The notes: a model not told the origin generated them from the sequence alone. A DNA stretch of 9,053 nt from Methylobacterium sp. (GCA_021154065.1 JAJKJG010000322.1:1-9053); one strand, 5' to 3'; shown: positions 1 through 6,504, counted from the first letter of the stretch. Made by a program: numbers and translations.

Positions 1-113
1 ACGACCGCCGTCAGGCTCCCGGCCGCGACCTCGCCGTCGAGATGGTGGACGGCAGGCCGGCGCCCGTAGCCGAGCGTCAGGTCGTCGAAGCGGATGGCGG
101 TCGCGGTTCTCAT
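1..113 (-). CDS. Zinc-type ABC transporter ATP-binding protein, N-terminal fragment (ZnuC/AztA-like)
   Basis: Only the first 37 codons lie in the window; the gene runs off the left edge. The peptide begins MRTATAIRFDDLTLGYGRRP and continues to ...GSLTAVV. This is the A-loop/beta-strand region found just before the Walker A motif of ABC ATPases: the aromatic Tyr of 'LGYGRRPAV' is the usual A-loop residue, and 'GSLTAVV' should lead straight into GPNGAGKST outside the window. The start ATG shares bases with the TGA of the upstream small gene (ATGA overlap), so translation is probably coupled. The zinc assignment is inferred from the Zur box that heads the unit and from resemblance to metal-type ABC ATPases. 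The family would couple ATP hydrolysis at the inner membrane to high-affinity Zn(II) import, with a permease and periplasmic binding protein expected further left. ABC ATPase identity is fairly sure; the zinc substrate is likely but indirect. Confidence 0.75.
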   Translation of the reverse strand, partial: MRTATAIRFDDLTLGYGRRPAVHHLDGEVAAGSLTAV

Positions 114-274
114 GTCCGGCCGATCGTCAGAAGGACGAGAGCCCAGATCGCGCCCGAAAGCACTGCGGCGCCGACCAGGCGCTGCCCGGCCGAGAGGCGC
201 AAAAGCGAGATCGTCGGCGCGGCCGCGGTCGCGCGCGGGGCGTGACTGTGAGGTTGGTCGGGTTCGTGAGTCAT
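110..274 (-). CDS. Small His-containing single-helix membrane peptide, 54 aa, in the Zur-controlled unit
   Basis: A 55-codon frame encodes a peptide with a His-containing, polar and Pro/Ala-rich N-terminus (MTHEPDQPHSHAPRA, His at 3, 9 and 11), a linker, and one hydrophobic helix at about residues 36-51 (VGAAVLSGAIWALVLLTIG) ending in Arg-Thr. An in-frame TGA just upstream, with no start codon between, makes ATG 274 the only reasonable start. Its TGA overlaps the ATG of the ABC ATPase (ATGA), which together with the Zur box directly upstream argues that it is real and is the first gene of the zinc unit. There is no Shine-Dalgarno sequence before the ATG. I cannot name it. Small conserved membrane peptides of this shape occur beside zinc ABC operons in Rhizobiales as far as I recall. 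A role in metal handling or in stabilising the transporter is a guess from the histidines and the context. Confidence 0.6.
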   Translation of the reverse strand: MTHEPDQPHSHAPRATAAAPTISLLRLSAGQRLVGAAVLSGAIWALVLLTIGRT

Positions 275-277
275 CGG

Positions 278-294
278 ATGTTCTAATATAACAT
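278..294 (-). promoter_or_regulatory. Zur box (zinc uptake regulator operator)
   Basis: Read on the minus strand the site is ATGTTATATTAGAACAT: two 8-bp half sites (ATGTTATA and TAGAACAT) around a central T, with one mismatch from perfect symmetry. It matches the alphaproteobacterial Zur consensus as I know it (GTTATA-N-TATAAC core with ATG/CAT flanks). It stands out as a short A/T-rich island in otherwise G/C-rich sequence. It ends only 3 bp before the ATG of the 54-aa peptide and contains a possible -10 element (TATATT), so bound zinc-loaded Zur would block RNA polymerase directly. Expected behaviour is repression in zinc-replete cells and release when zinc is scarce. No convincing -35 hexamer is visible. 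Confidence 0.82.
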
Positions 295-316
295 TTCACG
301 CCGGCTCGCCACCCCT

Positions 317-432
317 GCTGTCGTGCCGGGGCTCCGCGAAGCGGAGAACCCGGAATCCACCCACACGCTCCTTCATCGCCACGTCGCCGTGGGTTCCGGG
401 TTCTCGCCTTCGGCGAGCCCCGGAATGACAGC
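317..432. repeat. Long palindromic intergenic repeat, copy 1
   Basis: A 116-bp inverted repeat whose 16-bp ends match with two mismatches (left gctgtcgtgccggggc; right gccccggaatgacagc). Each arm carries its own small hairpin: CTCCGC-GAA-GCGGAG at 332-346 and CTCGCC-TTC-GGCGAG at 403-417. The arms continue into paired 'cccggaatcca' / 'tgggttccggg' type segments around a variable centre. A second copy lies at 8422-8549. The element begins 3 bp past the stop codon of the opgG/D-family gene and separates it from the Zur-controlled unit. It could act as a factor-independent 3' hairpin or mRNA 3'-end protector, but no U-tract follows it. No gene is visible in 295-435 beyond this element. Confidence 0.8.
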
Positions 433-435
433 CGC

Positions 436-2004
436 TCAGAAGCTCGGGTGGTACTGATACAGCCAGGTTTCGGAGAGCACCGCGTCGCGACTGCGCAGGT
501 AGCAGCGCAGCTCGACCGGCTCGGTTCCGGTCGCGGTGAGGTCGAACTCGGCCCGCCAGTGGCCGGGCACGTCGTTCGGCACCGCCTCGGCGCGGACGTT
601 CGAGAACGCCCCGCGCGAGGCCCACAGCACCGGCTCGGGCAGCACGCCCGCCGGCAGCCGCGCGAGCGGCTCGCCCTTGAACTCGACGATGAACTTGCGC
701 ACGCCCTTCGGCCGCACCGTGCCGGCCTGCCCGCCATTGCCGAGCCGGGTCGCGACGCAGCGCGCAAGCGTCGGCGGATAGGGCTCGTCGGCGACCCAGT
801 GCAGGCGGTAGCGGAATTCATGGGAGGTGCCGGTCCGGGCCGGCTCCGCCGGGACCCAGGTCGCGACGACGTTGTCGTGGATCTCGTCGTCGGTCGGGAG
901 CTCGATGAGCTGCACCGAACCCCGGCCCCAGTCACTGAGGGGCTCGACCCAGAGCGAGGGCCGGCGGTCGTAATAGACGCCGTCGAGATAGTGGTCGAAG
1001 AGCCGGTCGCGCTGCATCAGCCCGAAGCCGCGCGGGCGCTCGTCGGCGAAGGACGAGGCGGTGATCCGCGGCGGATTGTTGAGCGGGCGCCAGATGCGCT
1101 CGCCGGCGCCGGTCCAGAGCGCGAGGCCGTCGGAATCGTGGATCTCGGGCCGCCAGTCGATCGCCGTCGGCTTCGCGGTTTCCGAGTACCAGTACATCGA
1201 GGTCAGGGGCGCGATGCCGAGGCGCTCGACATCCTGACGGAGGTAGAGCGCCTTCTCGATCTCCATCAGCACCGCCTCGGCACGGCGCATGACGAAGCGG
1301 AACGCGCCGGCAAGGCTTGGTCCGTCAAGGAGGGCGAGCACCGTCACGCCGTCCTCCCCCGGCGCCGGCGTCTCGAAATAGACATGGGTGAAGCTCGGGA
1401 ACTCCTCGGGCTTGCCGAACACCGCGGTGTCGACCGCGGCCCCCCGGGCCGACAGGCCGTATTGGTAGAGCTCGCCGATGGCGCGGAAATAGGAGGCGCC
1501 GAGGAACGCCGCCCAGTCGTTCTTGCGCCAGTCGAGCCGGCCGGCGCGCGCCTCCTGGAAGCGGAAGCCGGCAAAGCCCGAGTTGTCCGGCAGCCGGTGC
1601 GCCGGCGAGTCCGCCGGCATGTCGAAATAGCGGTTGTCGTAGAGGATCTCGCGCGCCTCGCCGCCCTCTACGACGTGCATGCGGACCGGGAGCTGGAAGT
1701 AACGCCCGAGGTGGAAGAAGGTGACCGGAAAGGCGCTCGGGCCGTTCGCCCAGAGCGCCAGATCGGTCTTGAACCTGATCTTGCCGTGGGCGTCGTAGTC
1801 GATCTGCTGCAGCACCTCGGGCGCGGGACGCGCCGGAGGGATGTAGGGCGCGCGCGCAAGGTCACGCGCCCGCTGCTTCAGGGCGTCGAAGGATAGCGGC
1901 GACGCCGGCCCGAAGCGAAGCGCCGCGACCTCGCTCGCGGACAGCGGGCCGGAGGCGGCGAACGCGCCCAGGGCGCCGGCGAGGAACGAGCGACGATCGA
2001 TCAT
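436..2004 (-). CDS. opgD: Periplasmic glucan biosynthesis protein, OpgG/OpgD (MdoG/MdoD) family, Tat-exported
   Basis: 522 residues, the usual size for the family. The N-terminus MIDRRSFLAGALGAFAASG is a twin-arginine signal (RR at 4-5, then FLAGALGAFAA), which selects ATG 2004 over an upstream in-frame ATG at 2106 that would bury the signal. Family landmarks run through the protein: 'YDAHGKIRF' near the mature N-terminus, 'PVTFFHLGRYFQLPV', 'TSMYWYSE', 'RPEIHDSDGLALWTG', and the strongly conserved block 'GFGLMQRDRLFDHY...RRPSLWVEPL' (Asp of QRDR = residue 333), followed by 'DNVVATWVP' and a C-terminal Ig-like half ending 'YQYHPSF'. The family acts in the periplasm on osmoregulated periplasmic glucans; members are now placed in glycoside hydrolase family GH186, acting on beta-1,2-glucan backbones. 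The Tat signal favours OpgD over Sec-exported OpgG. No opgH glucosyltransferase is in the window. The dehydrogenase gene lies 61 bp upstream on the same strand, so co-transcription is possible, though no functional link is evident. No good ribosome binding site precedes the ATG. Confidence 0.9.
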   Translation of the reverse strand: MIDRRSFLAGALGAFAASGPLSASEVAALRFGPASPLSFDALKQRARDLARAPYIPPARPAPEVLQQIDYDAHGKIRFKTDLALWANGPSAFPVTFFHLGRYFQLPVRMHVVEGGEAREILYDNRYFDMPADSPAHRLPDNSGFAGFRFQEARAGRLDWRKNDWAAFLGASYFRAIGELYQYGLSARGAAVDTAVFGKPEEFPSFTHVYFETPAPGEDGVTVLALLDGPSLAGAFRFVMRRAEAVLMEIEKALYLRQDVERLGIAPLTSMYWYSETAKPTAIDWRPEIHDSDGLALWTGAGERIWRPLNNPPRITASSFADERPRGFGLMQRDRLFDHYLDGVYYDRRPSLWVEPLSDWGRGSVQLIELPTDDEIHDNVVATWVPAEPARTGTSHEFRYRLHWVADEPYPPTLARCVATRLGNGGQAGTVRPKGVRKFIVEFKGEPLARLPAGVLPEPVLWASRGAFSNVRAEAVPNDVPGHWRAEFDLTATGTEPVELRCYLRSRDAVLSETWLYQYHPSF

Positions 2005-2065
2005 GGAGGACGGGGGCTGCGAGCCCGAGGTAGGGGGCGCCCGCCCCGCCGTCAATCTGGCAGGG

Positions 2066-3151
2066 CTAGCGTTGCAGCACCGGGTAACGGTCCGGATCGA
2101 CCCCAACCTCCCGCGCCGTCGCGCAGATGGCGCGCCAGGCGTCGTCGGGGAGAGGGACGCCGTTCTTCAGGCGCTCCGCCTTGCTGCGACGCTCGGGCTC
2201 GCCCGGCACCAGCACTTCGCCGCCGGCACTCGCCGGGCGCGAGCTCTTGAAGAATTCGATGTAGCGCTGCGCCTCCGCCGTATAGGCCTCGTCGGTGCCG
2301 AAGAACGACGGCGCCATGTAGAAGGACAGCATGCCGTTGGCAAAACGCGGCTGTCCAGGTCCGGCGCAGCCCGAGCCGGTGAAGGCGCCGGCGAGGAGCT
2401 CGCACATGAAGGCGAGGCCCGAGCCCTTGTGCTCGCCGAAGGCGCGGATCGCGCCTTGGCCGTTGCGCGCGTCGGGGGCGCGCGCGTCGTCGTAATCCCC
2501 GTAGAGCGTGTGCGGGTCGGCCGTGAGCCGGCCGTCCGGCTCGATCAGGCTGCCCTCTGGCAGCTTCTTGCCGCCGCGCGCCGCGACCAGGACCTTGCCC
2601 TCGGCGACCGCCGAGGTGGCGAAATCGAGAATCACCGGCTCGGCGCCGCGCATCGGAAAGCCGATCGAGAACGGCGCCGTCGATATGCGCCGGTCTACGC
2701 CGCCGAACGGCGCCACGAGCTGGCTGCCGGCGACGTTGACGAAATGCACCGAGACGAGCCCGGCCTCGGCCGCCATCTCGGCCCATTCGCCGATGCGCCC
2801 GAGATGGCCGGAGCTCTTCAGCGCGACGACGGCGGCGCCCGATTTCGCGGCCTTTCTCATGCCGACCTGCACCGCCTCGGGACCGATCGACTGGCCGAAG
2901 CCGAAGCGGCCGTCGACGACCGCGAAGCTGTCGTTCTCGGTGACGACCTCCGCGGTCTGGTTCTTGACGAACTCGCCGGAGCGCTCCCAGGCGACGTAGC
3001 GCGGCACGCGGATCACGCCGTGGCTGTCGTGGCCGGCGAGGTTCGCGCGCACGAGGTAGAGCGCGATGCGCCCGCTCTCGGCCTCCGAGCAGCCCTCGGC
3101 GTGGAAGATGTCATGGACGAGCCGCGTAAGGTCGTCGGCGCGGATCAGCAT
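2066..3151 (-). CDS. Malate/L-lactate/ureidoglycolate dehydrogenase family (Ldh_2) NAD(P)-dependent oxidoreductase
   Basis: 361 residues, the normal length for this Rossmann-independent 2-hydroxyacid dehydrogenase family (malate, ureidoglycolate, L-sulfolactate, delta-1-piperideine-2-carboxylate reductases). The N-terminal helix and 'AGHDSHGVIRVPRY' contain the family SHG motif (residues 43-45, the presumed catalytic His44). 'SSGHLGRIGEWAEMAAEAGLVSVHFVN' is the nucleotide-binding central region, and 'GEHKGSGLAFMCELLAGAFTGSG' is the conserved C-terminal glycine-rich block. ATG 3151 has GGGAG nine bases upstream. It is a soluble cytoplasmic enzyme that interconverts a 2-hydroxy acid and a 2-keto acid. 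The exact substrate cannot be read from sequence. The divergent TRAP/TAXI transporter 180 bp away suggests that the imported acid is its substrate. Ureidoglycolate dehydrogenase (AllD-like) is one possibility, given the oxamate-hydrolase-like gene further right. Family call sure; substrate unknown. Confidence 0.9.
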   Translation of the reverse strand: MLIRADDLTRLVHDIFHAEGCSEAESGRIALYLVRANLAGHDSHGVIRVPRYVAWERSGEFVKNQTAEVVTENDSFAVVDGRFGFGQSIGPEAVQVGMRKAAKSGAAVVALKSSGHLGRIGEWAEMAAEAGLVSVHFVNVAGSQLVAPFGGVDRRISTAPFSIGFPMRGAEPVILDFATSAVAEGKVLVAARGGKKLPEGSLIEPDGRLTADPHTLYGDYDDARAPDARNGQGAIRAFGEHKGSGLAFMCELLAGAFTGSGCAGPGQPRFANGMLSFYMAPSFFGTDEAYTAEAQRYIEFFKSSRPASAGGEVLVPGEPERRSKAERLKNGVPLPDDAWRAICATAREVGVDPDRYPVLQR

Positions 3152-3179
3152 TCGGGCATGCTCCCGGAAAAATGTCGCG

Positions 3180-3190
3180 GTGCAATGCAC
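3180..3190. promoter_or_regulatory. Possible operator: 11-bp palindrome in the divergent intergenic region
   Basis: GTGCAATGCAC is a perfect inverted repeat (GTGCA-A-TGCAC) lying 28 bp upstream of the dehydrogenase start, within the 180-bp region (3152-3331) shared by the divergent dehydrogenase and TRAP transporter genes. Position and symmetry suit a dimeric regulator such as a GntR- or LacI-type repressor, but the site is short, the symmetry does not extend further, and no regulator gene is present in the window. Confidence 0.3.
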
Positions 3191-3236
3191 ATAAAAACTT
3201 CGCCATGACCAGTCCCTTCGTCGAAGCCGCCGGAGA

Positions 3237-3264
3237 TTGCAGCTTCGGCGCACCGTGCTACTAA
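3237..3264 (+). promoter_or_regulatory. Candidate sigma-70-type promoter for the TRAP/TAXI transporter
   Basis: TTGCAG at 3237-3242 and TACTAA at 3259-3264 are separated by 16 bp, resembling -35 and -10 elements, and the start codon of the permease follows about 68 bp later. Both hexamers depart from consensus and the surrounding region has no stronger candidate. This is a visual call only. Confidence 0.3.
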
Positions 3265-3331
3265 CCGTCCCGCCCGGCGGGCTCGTCGTGACAGCGATCG
3301 CCGGCCCGTGAAAACGCCGAGCGAGACAGCC

Positions 3332-5470
3332 ATGGCGAACGAGACGAACCCCGTCCCCGCGCGCTCCGACGATTCCGCGGGTCCAGACACCGCGGGCCTG
3401 CCGCTCGAGGCGGTGGTCGGGCCCGACGAGGTCTCGACCGAGGCGCTGCGCAAGGCCGAGTCCTACGTCGAAGCCGAGGAGGGGGCGGCGAACCGCCTCG
3501 TCGGCGCGGCCGGGCTCCTCACCACCGGCATCGCCGTCGTCATGTCGGCGTTCCACCTCTGGGCCGCCTACGACATCGTGCCGACGCAGGAGCTGCGCTA
3601 CATCCACGTCGCCTTCGTGCTGGTGCTGAGCTACCTGCTCTTCCCGGTGGCGGTTCGCTATCGCAACCGCATCCGCTGGTGGGACGTGCTGCCGGCGATC
3701 GCCAGCGTCGGGATCATCGCCTACGCGCTCTATGGCGGCGACGACTTCACCGACCGCGCCACCGTCCCGGAGCGCTGGGACGTGATCCTCGGCGTCGTCT
3801 TCATCGTCCTCCTGCTCGAGGCGACGCGGCGCACCACCGGCCCGATCATGCCGGTCGTCTCCATCCTCTTCATCCTCTACGCGATGCTCGGGCCGCACCT
3901 GCCGCCGCCCTGGACGCATCGCGGCTACGACTTCCCGCGGCTCGTCGGGCACCTGTTCATCACGCTCGAGGGCATCTTCGGCGTCGCGGTCGACGTCTCG
4001 GCGACGCTCATCATCCTGTTCACGATCTACGGCGCCTTCCTCAACCAGTCCGGCGCCGGCAAGTTCTTCATCGATTTCTCGCTCGCGCTCATGGGCCGCA
4101 AGCGCAACAGCGCCGGCCGGGCGGTCGTGCTGTCGTCGTTCCTCCTCGGCGGACCGTCGGGATCGGGCGTCGCGACGACGGTGATGATCGGCACCGTCGC
4201 GGCGCCGATGCTGGCGAAAGCCGGCTTCAGCAAGAACGCCGCCGGCGGGCTTCTCGCGGCCGGCGGGCTCGGCGCCATCCTGTCGCCGCCGGTGCTCGGC
4301 GCGGCCGCCTTCCTGATCGCCGAATTCCTGAAGATCTCGTACCTCGACGTGATCTGGATGGCGACCATCCCGACCTGCCTCTACTACTTCGCGCTGCTGA
4401 TCATGGTCGAGCTCGACGCCAAGCGCTTCGGCGCGAAGGACGTCGAATTCCATCAGGAGCTCACGCTCGGAGAGATGACCCGGCGCTACGGCTTCCACTT
4501 CGTGTCGTTGCTGGCGGTCGTCGTCTTCATGGTGATCGGCTACTCGCCGTCGCTGTCGGTCTTCTATGCGACGCTTGCCACCTTCGTCCTGAGCTTCCTG
4601 CGCCGCGACACGGCGCTGATCTCGTTCGGCCGTGCGCTCTCCACGGCAGGACCGAGCCTTTGGCAAAGGCTCGGCTTTAACGCCTCGAAGCTCGTGCGCG
4701 CCATGGCGGACGGCTCGATCGGCGCCATCAACGCCGCCACCACCTGCGCCTGCGCCGGCATCGTCGTCGGCGTCGTTACCCTCACCGGGCTCGGGCTGAA
4801 GTTCTCCTCGATCGTCATCGCCTACGCCGGCGGCAGCCTGCTGCTGACCGCGATCTACACGGCGCTCATCGTCTGGGTCATCGGCCTCGCGGTGCCGGTG
4901 ACGGCGTCCTACATCATCTGCGCCGTCATCGCGGCGCCGGCGCTGACGAAGCTCGGCGTGCCGGACTTCGCCGCCCATATGTTCATCTTCTATTACGCGG
5001 TCCTGTCCGAGGTCTCGCCGCCAACCGCGCTCTCGCCCTTCGCGGCGGCGGCGATCACCGGCGGCGACCCGTACAAGACGACGCTGCAATCCTGGAAATA
5101 CACCCTGCCGGCTTTCCTGGTGCCGTTCGTGTTCGTGCTCGACCCGGATGGAGTAGGGCTTCTGCTCAAGATCCCGCCGGGCGGCTCGTGGATCGACGTG
5201 ATCTCGATCTCGATCCGGGCAGCGCTGGGGCTCGCCGCGCTGTCGGCCGCGGTCCAGCAATGGGGCTTGCGCCGCAACAGACCGGTCGAGACGGTCCTCT
5301 ATGCGCTCTCCGGCCTGCTTCTCATCTTCCCGACCCTGATCGAGGCGGGAGCCGAGGCGCTCTCCGGCCGGGACATCGAGTACACCGGCACCCTCGGTCT
5401 GGCGATCCTCGTCGGCGTCGTGATATGGCAGCGGATGAAGCCGGGCGTCTCAGCTCCGGTAACAACCTGA
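3332..5470 (+). CDS. TRAP transporter fused permease (DctQM-type) of the TAXI class
   Basis: 712 residues from ATG 3332. A GTG at 3308 in frame would add eight residues; the ATG is preferred because a purine-rich gagcgaga stretch precedes it. Residues 1-55 are a polar, acidic cytoplasmic tail. Roughly 57-165 hold four hydrophobic segments corresponding to the small DctQ-like subunit. From about 170 onward is the large DctM-like domain with many helices. The DctM signature is clear at about 264-332: 'GGPSGSGVATTVMIGTVAAPMLAKAGFSKNAAGG...GGLGAILSPPVLGAAAFLIAEFL'. A second repeat half carries 'CAGIVVGVVTLTGLGLKFSS' (474-493) and 'YYAVLSEVSPPTALSPFAAAAITG' (554-577), typical of TAXI-type fusions. 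The protein sits in the inner membrane and moves a substrate delivered by the binding protein, driven by an ion gradient. The binding-protein gene begins 13 bp after its stop. Residues 441-448 (PSLWQRLG) are encoded by a perfect 23-bp palindrome. Confidence 0.95.
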   Translation: MANETNPVPARSDDSAGPDTAGLPLEAVVGPDEVSTEALRKAESYVEAEEGAANRLVGAAGLLTTGIAVVMSAFHLWAAYDIVPTQELRYIHVAFVLVLSYLLFPVAVRYRNRIRWWDVLPAIASVGIIAYALYGGDDFTDRATVPERWDVILGVVFIVLLLEATRRTTGPIMPVVSILFILYAMLGPHLPPPWTHRGYDFPRLVGHLFITLEGIFGVAVDVSATLIILFTIYGAFLNQSGAGKFFIDFSLALMGRKRNSAGRAVVLSSFLLGGPSGSGVATTVMIGTVAAPMLAKAGFSKNAAGGLLAAGGLGAILSPPVLGAAAFLIAEFLKISYLDVIWMATIPTCLYYFALLIMVELDAKRFGAKDVEFHQELTLGEMTRRYGFHFVSLLAVVVFMVIGYSPSLSVFYATLATFVLSFLRRDTALISFGRALSTAGPSLWQRLGFNASKLVRAMADGSIGAINAATTCACAGIVVGVVTLTGLGLKFSSIVIAYAGGSLLLTAIYTALIVWVIGLAVPVTASYIICAVIAAPALTKLGVPDFAAHMFIFYYAVLSEVSPPTALSPFAAAAITGGDPYKTTLQSWKYTLPAFLVPFVFVLDPDGVGLLLKIPPGGSWIDVISISIRAALGLAALSAAVQQWGLRRNRPVETVLYALSGLLLIFPTLIEAGAEALSGRDIEYTGTLGLAILVGVVIWQRMKPGVSAPVTT
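4652..4674. repeat. Perfect 23-bp palindrome inside the TRAP permease gene
   Basis: CCGAGCCTTTG and CAAAGGCTCGG are exact reverse complements flanking one G. The sequence encodes PSLWQRLG in a cytoplasmic-looking loop between helices, and uses codons that are uncommon around it (CTT, CAA, AGG, then TTT). As RNA it would form a stem of about 10 bp with a 3-nt loop, followed by CTTTAA. It does not interrupt the frame. Confidence 0.75.
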
Positions 5471-5483
5471 TCCGGGAGAGACA

Positions 5484-6455
5484 ATGATGCTCGAACGCAT
5501 CCTCAAGGGCGCTCTCGTCGCGGCCGCGGCGGTCGCGCTCGCCGGCGGCGCCGTTCTGGCGCAGCAGAAGACCATCTCGATCGGCACCGGCGGCACCGGC
5601 GGCGTGTACTATCCGCTCGGCGGCGCCATGGCGAATGTGCTGACGAAGTACCTGCCGGGCGTTCAGGCGACGGCCGAGGTCACCGGCGGCTCGGTCGACA
5701 ACCTCAAGCTCATCGGCTCCGGCCAGAGCGAGCTCGCCTTCACCATGGCGGACGCGGCGCTCGACGCCCTCAAGGGCCAGGACAAGTTCAAGAGCGCCAA
5801 GGTGCCGTTGCAGAGCCTGCTCGTGCTCTATCCGAACCGCATGCACGTCGTGACGATCGAGGGCACCGGCGTCGACAAGATCGCCGACATCAAGGGCAAG
5901 CGCGTCTCGACCGGCTCGCCGGGCAGCGCCACCGAGGTCATGGCGTTCAGGGTCATCGAGGCCGCCGGCCTCGACAAGGACAAGGACATGAAGCGCGAGC
6001 GCCTCTCCGTCGCCGAGAGCGTCAACGCCATCAAGGACCGCAAGATCGACGCCTTCTTCTGGGTCGGCGGCATCCCGACGGCCGCCGTCACCGACCTTGC
6101 GGCGACGCCCGGCGTGACGATGAAGCTCATCGACCACGCCGACCTCGTCGACAAGATGAATGCCAAGTACGGCAAGCTCTACAGCGCCGGCGCGATCCCG
6201 GCCGGGGCCTATCCCGGAACCAAGGTCGAGAACAAGATCGTCGACGTCTGGAACATTCTCGTGACCGGCGACCGGATGAGCGACGAGGTCGCCTACAACA
6301 TCGTCAAGACGGTGGTTGAGAAGAAGGCCGAGCTCGTCGCCGTCCACAAGGAGGCCGAGGCGTTCTCGCTCGATAACCAGGTCCAGGAACGCTCGCCGAT
6401 CCCGTTCCACCCCGGCGCGCTGAAATACTTCCAGGAGAAGGGCGTCAAGGGGTAG
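5484..6455 (+). CDS. TAXI-family TRAP transporter solute-binding protein
   Basis: 323 residues with a Sec signal peptide: Arg5/Lys8, hydrophobic 'ALVAAAAVALAGGAVLA', probable cleavage after Ala26 (VLA|QQ). The mature protein starts with the TAXI hallmark 'ISIGTGGTGGVYYPLGGAMANVL' (about 31-53). Further family features are 'VTGGSVDNLKLIGSGQSELAFTMADAALDAL', 'LVLYPNRMHVVT', 'IKGKRVSTGSPGSATEVMAFRVIEAAGL' and 'KIDAFFWVGGIPTAAVTDLA', with 'HPGALKYFQEKGV' at the C-terminus. Length is normal. GGGAGA lies five bases before the tandem ATGATG start, a good ribosome binding site. It binds solute in the periplasm and passes it to the fused permease encoded immediately upstream (13-bp gap, surely the same transcript). 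Characterised TAXI proteins bind glutamate or 2-oxoglutarate-like acids; the ligand here is not readable. Confidence 0.95.
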   Translation: MMLERILKGALVAAAAVALAGGAVLAQQKTISIGTGGTGGVYYPLGGAMANVLTKYLPGVQATAEVTGGSVDNLKLIGSGQSELAFTMADAALDALKGQDKFKSAKVPLQSLLVLYPNRMHVVTIEGTGVDKIADIKGKRVSTGSPGSATEVMAFRVIEAAGLDKDKDMKRERLSVAESVNAIKDRKIDAFFWVGGIPTAAVTDLAATPGVTMKLIDHADLVDKMNAKYGKLYSAGAIPAGAYPGTKVENKIVDVWNILVTGDRMSDEVAYNIVKTVVEKKAELVAVHKEAEAFSLDNQVQERSPIPFHPGALKYFQEKGVKG

Positions 6456-6469
6456 CCAACCCACCGCTG

Positions 6470-6492
6470 CCCTCTCCCTGAACGGGAGAGGG
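6470..6492. terminator. Perfect 9-bp hairpin between convergent genes, possible terminator
   Basis: CCCTCTCCC-TGAAC-GGGAGAGGG forms a perfect 9-bp stem with a 5-nt loop, 15 bp after the stop of the TAXI binding-protein gene and 12 bp from the stop of the convergent 78-aa gene. Placement suits a bidirectional terminator or 3'-end stabiliser. There is no T-run on either side, so intrinsic termination is doubtful. Similar 'ccctctccc...gggagaggg' hairpins are, from memory, widespread after genes in Rhizobiales. Confidence 0.5.
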
Positions 6493-6504
6493 TCCGCCCT
6501 GCCT

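Noticed and set aside
448..1896. Plus-strand open frame of 482 codons opposite the opgD-family gene.
   Set aside because: It is antisense to a confidently identified protein and has no motif or plausible start context.
2005..2065. GC-rich symmetric stretches between the dehydrogenase and opgD-family genes, considered as a terminator.
   Set aside because: The stems are short (about 5 bp), no T-run follows, and such symmetry is expected in sequence this G-rich.
2005..2106. N-terminal extension of the OpgD-family protein from ATG 2106.
   Set aside because: It would overlap the end of the dehydrogenase gene and place 34 residues before a clear twin-arginine signal at residues 1-20 of the shorter form.
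3152..5260. Very long minus-strand open frame running antisense through the TRAP permease and joining the dehydrogenase frame.
   Set aside because: The translation is low-complexity Asp/Arg/Glu/Gly/His text without family motifs, as expected opposite a GC-rich membrane-protein gene. The dehydrogenase has its own start with a ribosome binding site at 3151.
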